The notes under the pieces: model-generated | Databases searched by the model: none | Told to the model about the DNA's origin: nothing | The model's input: only the letters and a program-made list of their open reading frames with translations | Made by a program: the position numbers and the translations under genes | NCBI GenBank assembly: GCA_029001845.1 | Contig: JAREWP010000054.1 | Span: forward strand, 1 to 64,000 | Reading direction: 5' to 3' | Length of the DNA: 64,000 nt | Source: Candidatus Magnetocorallium paracelense | Lineage (GTDB): Bacteria > Nitrospirota > Thermodesulfovibrionia > Thermodesulfovibrionales > Magnetobacteriaceae | Shown: piece after piece, positions 15,541 through 24,121 of the stretch | Layout of the letters: the number at the start of each line of letters is the position of its first letter | Numbering within the stretch: the stretch's first letter is position 1

Positions 15541-16590
15541 ATGAAGAAATTCACAATACTATCATTATTATTAACAATCATTTTACTTACTGCTTCATCT
15601 GACCTGTATGCAGGCTCAAGTCGAGACTATATCAGTATTGTCGGTTCATCTACAGTTTATCCATTCGCCACAGTCGTAGCCGAACAGTTTGGAAAGACAA
15701 CGAAATTTAAAACCCCTAAAGTCGAATCCACCGGTTCCGGCGGAGGCCTGAAGCTTTTTTGCGCCGGCGTTGGCGTTGAGCATCCGGATATTACAAACGC
15801 CTCTCGTCGCATAAAATCCTCGGAAGTCGAGAAGTGCGCAAAGAACGGAATTGCAGACATCATTGAGGCTAAAGTCGGTTATGACGGCATTGTTGTAGCT
15901 AACTCAAAATCGGCGCCTCTCATGAATGTGAGCAGAAAAGAGCTTTTTCTTGCTCTCGCCAAAGAAGTACCCGGCGATAATGAGGGAGAGTTAATACCTA
16001 ACCCATATAAGACATGGAAAGATGTAAACTCCTCTTTGCCCGATCAAAAGATCGAAGTGCTTGGTCCTCCTCCGACTTCCGGAACGAGAGACGCCTTTGC
16101 CGAACTTGCCTTGGAGGGCGGCTGCAAGAAGTTTCCATGGATTAAGGCAATGAAAAAGAAAGATAAGAAAAAATATAAGGCCATCTGTCATGCCGTAAGA
16201 GAAGACGGCGCCTATATCGAAGCAGGAGAAAATGACGTTCTCATTGTCAAAAAACTGGAAGCTAACACGAATGCCTTTGGTGTTTTCGGGTTTTCATTCC
16301 TCGATCAAAATTCAGACAAGATTAAGGGCAGTCTGGTCGATGGCATCGAACCCACATTCGAAAATATAGCAGATGGGAAATACCCTGTTTCAAGGCCGCT
16401 TTACTTCTATGTGAAAAAGGCTCATGTAGGGATGATTCCGGGCATTAAGGAATATCTCAGGGAGTTTACAAGTGAAAAAGCATGGGGGAGCGAAGGATAT
16501 CTTTTAGACAAAGGGTTGATCCCCATGCCTGAAGAAGAACGTAAGTCCTTTAATAAATCTGTTAACGGATTGGAAAGTTTATCCATGTAG
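15541..16590 (+). CDS. pstS: phosphate ABC transporter substrate-binding protein PstS
   Basis: This periplasmic phosphate-binding protein has a signal peptide (MKKFTILSLLLTIILL to about SDLYA-G) and the mature phosphate-binding motif GSSTVYPFA. TGSGGGLKLFCAGVG and PPTSGTRDAFAEL, which contribute the other phosphate-loop residues, also match. The ATG at 15541 is nine bases after GGAGG, whereas the ATG at 15535 is only three bases away, so 15541 is preferred. The gene has its own Pho-box promoter and a strong terminator before pstC, which fits high PstS production relative to the permeases. The length (349 residues) is normal. Confidence 0.93.
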   Translation: MKKFTILSLLLTIILLTASSDLYAGSSRDYISIVGSSTVYPFATVVAEQFGKTTKFKTPKVESTGSGGGLKLFCAGVGVEHPDITNASRRIKSSEVEKCAKNGIADIIEAKVGYDGIVVANSKSAPLMNVSRKELFLALAKEVPGDNEGELIPNPYKTWKDVNSSLPDQKIEVLGPPPTSGTRDAFAELALEGGCKKFPWIKAMKKKDKKKYKAICHAVREDGAYIEAGENDVLIVKKLEANTNAFGVFGFSFLDQNSDKIKGSLVDGIEPTFENIADGKYPVSRPLYFYVKKAHVGMIPGIKEYLREFTSEKAWGSEGYLLDKGLIPMPEEERKSFNKSVNGLESLSM

Positions 16591-16608
16591 CACAGAATAC
16601 TTTTTTTT

Positions 16609-16646
16609 AAGACTGCATGCCTTTCAGAGGCATGCAGTCTTTTTTT
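16609..16646 (+). terminator. intrinsic terminator between pstS and pstC
   Basis: AAGACTGCATGCC (16609-16621) pairs perfectly with GGCATGCAGTCTT (16629-16641) over a 7-base loop and is followed by TTTTT. It probably limits read-through so that pstS mRNA exceeds pstCAB. Confidence 0.88.
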
Positions 16647-16685
16647 GTTTTGAACAATTACATTATAATAGTACATTCCGAAACT

Positions 16686-16819
16686 TAATACCATTAACTT
16701 AAGGTGTGAAGCACCTTCCGACGGAAGCGGGTCATGTTTGAGAAGGCGCAGCGAAGCGGAGCCTTCGAGTTTAGCCGCTGAAGGCGGATGGTGCTTTGCT
16801 CCTTAAGTTAATAACATTG
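16686..16819. repeat. 134-bp palindromic MITE, copy 2
   Basis: The ends and interior match the other copies; the outermost base is T instead of C. The flanks TTCCGAAACT (16676-16685) and TTTCGAAACT (16820-16829) match at nine of ten positions, a clear target duplication. It has inserted inside the pst operon, between the pstS terminator and pstC, and may alter pstC expression. Confidence 0.9.
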
Positions 16820-16862
16820 TTTCGAAACTCATTAATTCCGGATTAATATTGACATAACCTGT

Positions 16863-18245
16863 ATGCAGACTTTTATTCTTACATTTGTTATCCTCTTTCT
16901 TACCCTGATTGGTTTTATACTGGGGAAAAGACGCTCAGTAAAAATTTCAAATGGCGGAGTCAATAAGCTCCATTCATTACCCGGTTATTACGGGCTCTAT
17001 GTTGCAATGTGGTGCAGCATTCCTGCAGTGATTTTTTTAGCGCTGTGGCTGTCATTTGAAAATTCTATTATTACGACGTTGATCGTGTCAGACCTCCCTG
17101 ACGAAATGAAAGACCTGCCTCCTGACCGAATGAGTCTGATTGTAAATGATATAAAAAATTTGGCAGAGGGCAATATTGTAAGCAAAGAACCTGATGAAGC
17201 ACTGAAAAAAGCAGCTTTACACTACAGCCGTCTTAAAGAAGTTGCATATGCTTCTCTTTTTACTTTAATCATGATTATCTCTACTGTTTTTGGAATATTT
17301 ACTTATAGAAAGATTCAATCGAACTTTCGAGCCCGCAATAAAGTAGAGAAAATTATGGAGATAATTCTAATCGCTTCGTCTACTGTCGCAATATTTACCA
17401 CTATCGGGATTGTACTTTCCGTATTATTCGAATCAATACGTTTTTTCAGGCAGATCCCTGTTTTTGAATTCCTCCTGGGCCTTAAATGGAGTCCCCAAAT
17501 GGCTATCAGACCCGATCAGGTAGGTGCATCGGGATCTTTCGGAATAATTCCGCTTGTTACGGGAACCATGTTGATCTCTTTTATTGCCATGGTCGTAGCC
17601 GTGCCTATAGGTTTGATGTCCGCTATTTACATGTCCGAATATGCTTCATACAGGACAAGAGCTATAGTAAAACCTCTTTTGGAGATACTGGCAGGTATTC
17701 CTACCGTAGTATATGGATTTTTCGCCGCCCTCACAGTAGCGCCCTTTATCAGAGACACCGGCGCCCTTGTGGGACTGGATGTTTCATCGGAAAGCGCATT
17801 GGCTGCCGGGCTTGTTATGGGAGTTATGATCATACCATTTGTATCATCCCTCTCTGATGATGTAATAAACGCTGTCCCACAAAGCATGCGAGACGGTTCT
17901 TACGCAATCGGCGCTACTCAGTCGGAAACAATAATAAGAGTACTTCTTCAGGCTGCTCTTCCCGGAATAGTGGGAAGCGTTCTGCTGGCAGTATCCAGAG
18001 CTATTGGAGAGACAATGATAGTGGTTATGGCGGCAGGACTTACTGCAAATCTGACAGGCAATCCCTTTGAGGCGGTAACAACTTTTACAGTACAAATCGT
18101 TACTCTTCTTATAGGAGACCAGGAGTTTGACAGCCCGAAGACCTTGGCTGCTTTCGCTTTGGGGCTGATCCTCTTTATAATGACTCTTTGTCTGAACATT
18201 GTTGCTCTTTATGTAGTCAGAAAATATAGAGAGCAATATGAGTAA
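16863..18245 (+). CDS. pstC: phosphate ABC transporter permease PstC (extended form)
   Basis: This 460-residue inner-membrane permease is longer than the usual 300-320 residues. The C-terminal 290 residues carry the typical PstC permease core, including FGIIPLVTGTMLISFIAMVV, IYMSEYAS and the EAA-type loop (DGSYAIGATQSETIIRVLL) that contacts PstB. The first 150 residues add two or three membrane segments and a charged loop (about 70-115). Extended PstC proteins of this kind are known from several proteobacteria and pair with extended PstA, as here. The start has no clear ribosome binding site, perhaps because a MITE inserted 43 bases upstream. pstA follows after 24 bases. Confidence 0.9.
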   Translation: MQTFILTFVILFLTLIGFILGKRRSVKISNGGVNKLHSLPGYYGLYVAMWCSIPAVIFLALWLSFENSIITTLIVSDLPDEMKDLPPDRMSLIVNDIKNLAEGNIVSKEPDEALKKAALHYSRLKEVAYASLFTLIMIISTVFGIFTYRKIQSNFRARNKVEKIMEIILIASSTVAIFTTIGIVLSVLFESIRFFRQIPVFEFLLGLKWSPQMAIRPDQVGASGSFGIIPLVTGTMLISFIAMVVAVPIGLMSAIYMSEYASYRTRAIVKPLLEILAGIPTVVYGFFAALTVAPFIRDTGALVGLDVSSESALAAGLVMGVMIIPFVSSLSDDVINAVPQSMRDGSYAIGATQSETIIRVLLQAALPGIVGSVLLAVSRAIGETMIVVMAAGLTANLTGNPFEAVTTFTVQIVTLLIGDQEFDSPKTLAAFALGLILFIMTLCLNIVALYVVRKYREQYE

Positions 18246-18269
18246 TACATAGGAAGATGAGAGCATTGC

Positions 18270-19529
18270 ATGATTAAAAACAGACTAAAGCGCAGATATT
18301 TGTTTGAAAAGATTTTCAGATTTATGGGACTTTCCGCTGTTGTGACGGCCCTTGCCATGCTCGCCATTCTTTTTTTAACTATTATATCAAACGGATACTC
18401 TGCCTTTAAACAGACCTATATCAGGCTCACCGTGACATTGGACGAAGAGGTAATCGATCCTGATGGCGCAAGAAACCCTGATACTCTTTCCAGTGCAAAT
18501 TACAGCGGTATAGTCAAAAAGACATTAAGAAAAATTTTCCCTGATGTAAAATCCAGAAGAGATAAGCGGGAACTATACTCCCTTGTCAGTCAGGGAGCAT
18601 CCTTTCAATTACGTGATATTATTATGGATAATCCCGATATAATTGGTGAGACTGTAACAATATGGGTTCCTGCCGACGACGATATCGATATGCTTTTTAA
18701 GGGATACATAAAACGTTCGACCCCTGAAAACGAAAGACGCGTGAGCGATAAAAAAATAGCCTGGATCGATGTACTCTTAAATGAAGGCGCAATAAAAAAG
18801 AGATTTAATAGTACTTTTTTTACCTCCGGAGACTCACGGGAGCCTGAGCTTGCGGGCATTTACGGCGCCCTGAAAGGATCCATTTATACAATGATTGTAA
18901 CATTGCTTTTATCTTTCCCCCTCGGAGTAGCGACTGCCGTATATTTAGAAGAATTTGCACCTGTTAACAGATTTACCGATATTATAGAAGTGAATATTAA
19001 TAACCTCGCTGCCGTGCCATCTATCGTTTTCGGGCTGCTTGGTCTCACAATTTTTCTAAGCTTCTTCGGACTTCCCCGTTCGGCGCCCGTAGTAGGAGGA
19101 CTGGTGCTGACTCTTATGACTTTACCTACAGTAATTATAGCCTCAAGAGCAGCTCTGAAATCAGTGCCTCCGTCAATAAGGGAAGCAGCCCTTGGCGTAG
19201 GCGCCTCGAAGATGCAATCCGTTCTTCACCACGTCCTCCCTCTTGCCATGCCCGGTATGCTGACAGGTACTATCATTGGTATGGCAAGAGCTCTTGGTGA
19301 GACAGCGCCCCTATTGATGATAGGGATGGTTGCATTTATTGTAGATATTCCTAAAGGTTTTTTTGACCCCTCAACGGTCTTACCTGTTCAAATATACCTT
19401 TGGGCTGACAGCCCGGAAAGGGCTTTTCTTGAGAGAACATCGGCAACAATAATAGTACTTCTTGCTTTTTTAATTATTATGAATGCGCTTGCAGTCGTTT
19501 TGCGCAAAAAATTCGAGAGACGCTGGTAG
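18270..19529 (+). CDS. pstA: phosphate ABC transporter permease PstA with DUF3333-type insertion
   Basis: This is a 419-residue permease. After a first membrane segment (about 20-45) there is a predicted periplasmic region of about 140 residues (about 50-190: [20 protein letters not shown], then [18 protein letters not shown]). It resembles the DUF3333 domain found in long PstA proteins. The C-terminal 230 residues are the normal permease core with the PstB-contact loop [20 protein letters not shown]. The extra domains in PstC and PstA probably face each other in the periplasm and may aid PstS docking; that is inference. It ends directly at the ribosome binding site of pstB. Confidence 0.9.
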   Translation: MIKNRLKRRYLFEKIFRFMGLSAVVTALAMLAILFLTIISNGYSAFKQTYIRLTVTLDEEVIDPDGARNPDTLSSANYSGIVKKTLRKIFPDVKSRRDKRELYSLVSQGASFQLRDIIMDNPDIIGETVTIWVPADDDIDMLFKGYIKRSTPENERRVSDKKIAWIDVLLNEGAIKKRFNSTFFTSGDSREPELAGIYGALKGSIYTMIVTLLLSFPLGVATAVYLEEFAPVNRFTDIIEVNINNLAAVPSIVFGLLGLTIFLSFFGLPRSAPVVGGLVLTLMTLPTVIIASRAALKSVPPSIREAALGVGASKMQSVLHHVLPLAMPGMLTGTIIGMARALGETAPLLMIGMVAFIVDIPKGFFDPSTVLPVQIYLWADSPERAFLERTSATIIVLLAFLIIMNALAVVLRKKFERRW

Positions 19530-19539
19530 GAGAAATTTT

Positions 19540-20355
19540 ATGAATCCAAACTTTGATGACATTGGAGAAACGATCGGCGCCCCGCTTCTTGAAAATGGCA
19601 GCGCTAAAATTAATTGTAACGATGTAAATGTTTTTTATGATGACAAACATGCCATAAGAAAAGTATCTGTAGATATCGGGAAGAATGAGGTTACTGCTTT
19701 TATCGGTCCTTCAGGTTGCGGAAAGTCGACCTTTCTGAGATGTATAAACAGAATGAATGATACGATTACTTCATGCAGAGTCACAGGCGAGGTAAATATA
19801 GACAATATAAATATATACAACAATGAGCTCGATGTCGTTCTTCTCAGAGCGCGCGTTGGCATGGTTTTTCAAAAGCCGAATCCCTTTCCCAAATCGATTT
19901 ATGAAAATGTGGCCTATGGCCCTAAAATACACGGCCTTGCACAAAACAAAGCCGAACTGGATGAGATTGTTTATACAAGCCTTGAAAAAGCCGGCCTTCT
20001 GGAGGAAGTAAAAGATCGAATCAACCAACCGGGCACCGGACTTTCCGGAGGGCAGCAGCAGAGGTTGTGCATAGCCAGGGCCATTGCCGTTCATCCTGAA
20101 GTAATCCTGATGGATGAACCCTGTTCTGCTCTGGATCCCATAGCTACCGCAAAAATCGAAGAGCTGATAGATGAGTTGAAGCAAAACTATACAATAATAA
20201 TCGTTACACATTCCATGCAGCAGGCAGCCAGAGTTTCGCAGCGTACAGCTTTTTTCCACCTTGGCTATTTGGTGGAGTGCGACGATACAAAGAGGATATT
20301 TACAACTCCTGACCATAAGCTTACTCAAGATTATATTACCGGGCGTTACGGGTAG
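19540..20355 (+). CDS. pstB: phosphate ABC transporter ATPase PstB
   Basis: This 271-residue ATPase has Walker A GPSGCGKS (residues about 56-63), the Q-loop [13 protein letters not shown], the ABC signature LSGGQQQR, Walker [14 protein letters not shown] and the switch His in [10 protein letters not shown]. All are standard for PstB. The start at 19540 is supported by AGGAG at 19528-19532, eight bases upstream and overlapping the pstA stop; longer frames upstream are in-frame read-back into pstA. It powers phosphate import by PstC/PstA and, with PhoU, takes part in PhoR signalling. Confidence 0.95.
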   Translation: MNPNFDDIGETIGAPLLENGSAKINCNDVNVFYDDKHAIRKVSVDIGKNEVTAFIGPSGCGKSTFLRCINRMNDTITSCRVTGEVNIDNINIYNNELDVVLLRARVGMVFQKPNPFPKSIYENVAYGPKIHGLAQNKAELDEIVYTSLEKAGLLEEVKDRINQPGTGLSGGQQQRLCIARAIAVHPEVILMDEPCSALDPIATAKIEELIDELKQNYTIIIVTHSMQQAARVSQRTAFFHLGYLVECDDTKRIFTTPDHKLTQDYITGRYG

Positions 20356-20444
20356 AAAGTATATTTTCTGTTTTACTAATTATTTATCTATGTGTTAAAA
20401 TTGTTATTTAACTATTTTTTAGTTTTTCATGTAAAATGTAAACT

Positions 20445-21113
20445 ATGAAAAGTAAGGAATTACATAATATTAGAGAGCTCCTCCTGCAAATGGCCTTTTT
20501 GGTAGAGTCTTCTATCAAGAAGTCAGTAACTGCTCTTCTTGACAGAAGCGACGAGCTGGCCAACAAGGTGGTGGAAGAGGATCATAAGATCAATTCCTAT
20601 GACGTATTAATCGATGATAAGTGCATTACCCTGATCGCTCTTACTCAACCGATGGCCAAGGATCTCAGGTTTATAACGACTGCCATGAAAATCACATCCG
20701 ACCTTGAGAGGATAGCGGATAACTCGGTTAATATCGCTAACAGAGCGCAGGAGTTAAATAAAGAACCTGCTCTTAAACTAAAAAGCACAATCGATATACT
20801 ACGAATGAAGGAAGTGGCCGGAGGAATGGTCAGGGATGTGATTGACGCCTTTATTAACGAAAACAAAAAGCTTGCAATGGATGTTATAATGCGCGATGAT
20901 GAAATAGATGAGATTAACGATATAAATTTAAACGAGCTCATGTCTCTTATGACCGGCGATCCCACTACTGTTTCAAGGGCTATGAAATTAAGTTATGTCT
21001 CTAAATATCTGGAAAGGATAGCCGATCACGCTACCAATATTGCCGAAGTAATTATCTATATGGTAGAGGGCAAAATTATAAGGCATACAGGTCAGATCAA
21101 CCCTTTATCATAA
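20445..21113 (+). CDS. phoU: phosphate signalling protein PhoU
   Basis: This 222-residue all-helical protein has the two PhoU repeats, each with an E/DxxxD metal-binding motif (residues about 75-100, MKITSDLERIADNSVNIA; and about 180-205, SKYLERIADHATNIAEVI). PhoU links the transporter to the PhoR kinase and represses the Pho regulon when phosphate is plentiful. It lies 89 bases after pstB and ends the operon. No hairpin terminator is evident downstream. Confidence 0.93.
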   Translation: MKSKELHNIRELLLQMAFLVESSIKKSVTALLDRSDELANKVVEEDHKINSYDVLIDDKCITLIALTQPMAKDLRFITTAMKITSDLERIADNSVNIANRAQELNKEPALKLKSTIDILRMKEVAGGMVRDVIDAFINENKKLAMDVIMRDDEIDEINDINLNELMSLMTGDPTTVSRAMKLSYVSKYLERIADHATNIAEVIIYMVEGKIIRHTGQINPLS

Positions 21114-21262
21114 TATAAGTACTGCCTCTACTTATTTTCTTCTTCATCATAATCGTTTTCTCGAAACTATTCCCTTATTTTTCTCTTTTTGTTATAATAA
21201 TATCTTTAGACGCCGATTTTTAATATGCTCAGGCGGATTAAATCGAAATCTCCCGCCATACC

Positions 21263-21352
21263 GGAGGGGTGGCCGAGCGGTTGAAGGCGACGGTCTTGAA
21301 AATCGTTGTAGGGGTGACTCTACCGTGGGTTCGAATCCCACCTCCTCCGCCA
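21263..21352 (+). tRNA. tRNA-Ser (anticodon UGA)
   Basis: The 90-base gene folds into a class II tRNA. The acceptor GGAGGGG pairs with CTCCTCC, the anticodon stem ACGGT/ATCGT surrounds loop CTTGAAA with anticodon TGA at 21297-21299, and a long variable arm and a T arm GTGGG-TTCGAAT-CCCAC follow. The 3' CCA is encoded. It reads UCA and other UCN serine codons. Confidence 0.97.
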
Positions 21353-21679
21353 TATAAAATCATTTAAAATCAATAACTTATCTATAATCCATTCCTGATA
21401 TTTGGGTGCACAAATGGTGCACAAAATAATCTTATTGAAAATATTAATCACTTACTTTATAGCGTATTCACACCAGGATATTTTTCTTTGCTTATAGGCT
21501 TCCAAAGCAATTATCACAAGCAGTATAAAGTAGAAGGTAGAGCTGTAAGCTAAGCCTGGTAGATGGAAGGATTCTATCCTGCACGAATCCATATAATAAG
21601 GCTTCATTAATAGTACAGGAATGAAAGAGGAGCAGTTTTATAAATTTCTTATCATAATGATTCTTTCTGGTCGATAAAA
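21353..21679. other. gene-free stretch downstream of tRNA-Ser
   Basis: No gene is supported. A short direct repeat GGTGCACAAA occurs twice at about 21403-21424. tRNA 3' flanks are favoured integration sites, but no integrase gene or second attachment site is visible, so an att role is only a thought. Confidence 0.35.
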
Positions 21680-22318
21680 CTATAACCAGGAGGGTGGTTT
21701 ATGTATGCCTGTTCCCGGTATCACACTTGGTAGGGAGCTTTTTTTAAGGATACCGGATCGAATAGGTTTCACGAAGTCAGCTAACTTTATTAACTCTTGA
21801 GATGGACAACATTTTTTAGGGATAGCAATTCCAACTAATTTCTTAAGTTTTGTCTTTACTATCCGTATAGATTCTGATAGATCACTATCGTTAGATAACA
21901 CCAAAGCACAATCATACCTGTCAAGCCAGGCATCGTTTAATAAGTGCACGGCAAGATTTACATCTGATCCTTTTTCCTCTGTCTTTAATATATTAATAGA
22001 CTTCTTGCCATTACAATCATCAGGGTTTTTTAAGGGGGCCTTTATAGTATGCGTGAGAAATTTACCGTAGTATATTTCTATTTCCGGAATGAATTTTTTA
22101 AGTGCTCTTATGTAAGATTTTTGCCGCGTAGGTTTTTCAGAATCAAACTTTCCGGACACAATGGCAGTAAAGTATTTAATTTTGAGAAGTGTGTCTTCTT
22201 CATAAAGTAAATAGCTGGAAAGCTTTTTTAAATCTAACCATTTATAAGGTGTATTTCTTAAAGCTCGGTAGTATAAATTGAAACCATCTACATATACATA
22301 CGTTCGAATACTATCCAT
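21680..22318 (-). CDS. NYN-domain (PIN-like) nuclease
   Basis: From the ATG at 22318 the product has 212 residues, beginning MDSIRTYVYVDGFNLYYRAL. The acidic residues of the NYN fold are present: Asp in YVDGFN (about residue 10), Asp in KGSDVNLAVHLLNDA (about 115) and the SNDSDL motif (about 140). These make the metal site of PIN/NYN ribonucleases. LabA-like NYN proteins act on RNA, but the target here is unknown. A longer frame starting upstream would read through the hairpin at 22328-22347 and is unlikely. It stands alone, near a tRNA gene. No antitoxin-like partner is adjacent. Confidence 0.8.
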   Translation of the reverse strand: MDSIRTYVYVDGFNLYYRALRNTPYKWLDLKKLSSYLLYEEDTLLKIKYFTAIVSGKFDSEKPTRQKSYIRALKKFIPEIEIYYGKFLTHTIKAPLKNPDDCNGKKSINILKTEEKGSDVNLAVHLLNDAWLDRYDCALVLSNDSDLSESIRIVKTKLKKLVGIAIPKKCCPSQELIKLADFVKPIRSGILKKSSLPSVIPGTGIHKPPSWL

Positions 22319-22327
22319 ATAAAACAC

Positions 22328-22347
22328 AAAGGCCACCGAAGTGGCCT
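22328..22347 (-). terminator. TTCG-tetraloop hairpin upstream of the NYN gene
   Basis: On the minus strand AAGGCCAC-TTCG-GTGGCCTT forms a perfect 8-bp stem with a very stable UUCG loop, followed by TGTGTTTT. It lies about ten bases before the NYN start codon. It may terminate an upstream transcript or act in the 5' leader. Confidence 0.6.
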
Positions 22348-23027
22348 TGTACCCTGGGTCGAAACCACAGGGGGAGTTAGCAAACTTATATAACAATAGT
22401 AATATTTTTTGAATTCGGCAGTCAAGCAAAAGAATGAAAGCCTGGAAAAATAATTTTGAGGTTTTCTGTATTTGCCACTTTTTATATCCCTGTCAATATT
22501 AATCAATGAGTATCTATAAAATTATCTCAAAAAATCAAGGTTTTGAAAGTGACATGGCGGTAATGAAATGCCTTGTAATGACTCTGCTAAAAAACGACCT
22601 CACGTAATAGATTTCAAAGAGATAATCGGAAGCGCTCAGTTGCTATTTGGGTTGCTAAACAGAGGGGCTTACAATAGCTCTTAGATGGACAGCGTCAGCG
22701 CATAGTATGATTGCATTACTCAAATTAATTTGATTTACATAAAACTCTTTATGTTGTATTCATATCCTGCATTACGCAACTTCCACAAATTCGAAAATTG
22801 TTGTCGGTTGTGGTATTGGTAAGCTGTCTTCTTGTAAACCTTCTATTAAGAAAGAGCCTCGTTTCTTTATCGATATGGCCTGTTTAGACAAATTCGAACA
22901 CATTATTGTTAATAGTCGGCACTCCGGAAGGATCATTAAGGCGCAGGGGTATGGTTCCCATAAGCTCGGACGCAGGAATCAAGCGCCTTTGAATAACAAA
23001 TCATGAATCAATACCTTGAGTATATAA
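22348..23027. other. gene-free stretch with no clear content
   Basis: Nothing convincing is encoded. A short plus-strand run without a start (about 22590-22682, including PHVIDFKEIIGSAQLL) reads slightly protein-like and may be a remnant. No RNA gene or strong hairpin is seen. Confidence 0.3.
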
Positions 23028-23876
23028 TCAATTACCCCTGATAACAATATACCCGGAACTTAAAATTAATAACCCGCCTAAAAGAGAATAGATCGTTGGA
23101 TATTCGGAAAGAATTATCATACCCAATAGTACTGCGCTTACAGGTTCTATATATCCCAGTACAGCCGCTTTATGGGCCTCTACATGTTTGATCCCCATAT
23201 AATAAAGCGCAGGTGCAAGGGTTGAATGAAGGCCCCCCATTACAGCCAGCACCGGAAGCTTATCAGCAGGGAAAATATCTACAAAAGGTGTCAGCAATAT
23301 CACGATAAAGATATTCTGAATAAAAACCATAGCAAACTGATTGTATCGCTTTGAATAAACCCTTACAATCATAATAAGAGACGCATAGGCCACTCCCGAT
23401 ATCAGAGCCGACACAATTCCAGTTGCATGAGAGGAAGGGCTGAAACTTTCCGACACAGTAACACCACTGTCTGAGCTTTTCACCATAATCCACAGACCTG
23501 CCATAGAGAGAGCTATAGACAAAAATACTTTATATGTCACTTTTTCTTTTAAAAACAGCGGTGCAAAGATAGCGACAAGAACAGGAGCGATATAGTGGGA
23601 GAAAACTGCATTGGATATTGTAGTTTTTGTATAGGCAAAAAGAAAAGTTAACGTATTTGTAAGTATAAAAAGACTGAGAACAGATATATAAGGAATGTCC
23701 TTTACACCGGGCATTTGTTTTCTTAACGCCGGAATCAGGAGGAGTAACGAATGATATATAATCGAAAACGAGAGCGAATAAAAAATGATTACATGGACCG
23801 GAAGCTCGACAAATCTGACAAAGATTCCGACAGAACTCCACAGAATGAGAGCGGAGATAATATATAAAGAAGGCAT
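23028..23876 (-). CDS. EamA/DMT-family transporter
   Basis: This inner-membrane protein of about 282 residues has ten predicted helices and two EamA repeats. The first contains ALILWSSVGIFVRFVELPV and LFAYTKTTISNAVFSHY; the second contains ISGVAYASLIMIVR, ALYYMGIKHVEAHKAA and IEPVSAVLLGMIILSE. These are the classic drug/metabolite transporter boxes. The substrate cannot be told. The ATG at 23876 gives the usual N-terminus; a GTG at 23921 would add 15 residues. Neither has a clear ribosome binding site. It stands alone. Confidence 0.85.
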   Translation of the reverse strand: MPSLYIISALILWSSVGIFVRFVELPVHVIIFYSLSFSIIYHSLLLLIPALRKQMPGVKDIPYISVLSLFILTNTLTFLFAYTKTTISNAVFSHYIAPVLVAIFAPLFLKEKVTYKVFLSIALSMAGLWIMVKSSDSGVTVSESFSPSSHATGIVSALISGVAYASLIMIVRVYSKRYNQFAMVFIQNIFIVILLTPFVDIFPADKLPVLAVMGGLHSTLAPALYYMGIKHVEAHKAAVLGYIEPVSAVLLGMIILSEYPTIYSLLGGLLILSSGYIVIRGN

Positions 23877-24013
23877 AAGGGAAGTTTTTTTGCTCAACAG
23901 CAGTATTTCTGACTTTATCACAGAGTAGAGATGTCTGTCAATGTGAGCAAGGCTATGTCGACTTCGTTATAAAAGACAGTTTCACAAGTGCTCGATATAA
24001 TTGTAGTTTATAT

Positions 24014-24057
24014 TCACTTCAGGAAGTATAAAAGGTTCTTCCCCCCCCTGAAGTGAG
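24014..24057. repeat. 10-bp stem inverted repeat
   Basis: TCACTTCAGG (24014-24023) is the reverse complement of CCTGAAGTGA (24048-24057), with a 24-base spacer containing a run of eight C. It lies between the DUF1566 gene and the transporter gene. It could be a weak terminator or a protein-binding site. Confidence 0.5.
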
Positions 24058-24121
24058 ACAATGATTTAGTAAGCAGCTTTTCTTTTCCTTTAAGATAACG
24101 GAGGAATTCCAGAGTAAATAT

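Noticed and set aside
22350-22385. tRNA-like T arm (GGTTTCGACC) near the NYN gene
   Set aside because: No acceptor, anticodon or D arm can be folded around it.
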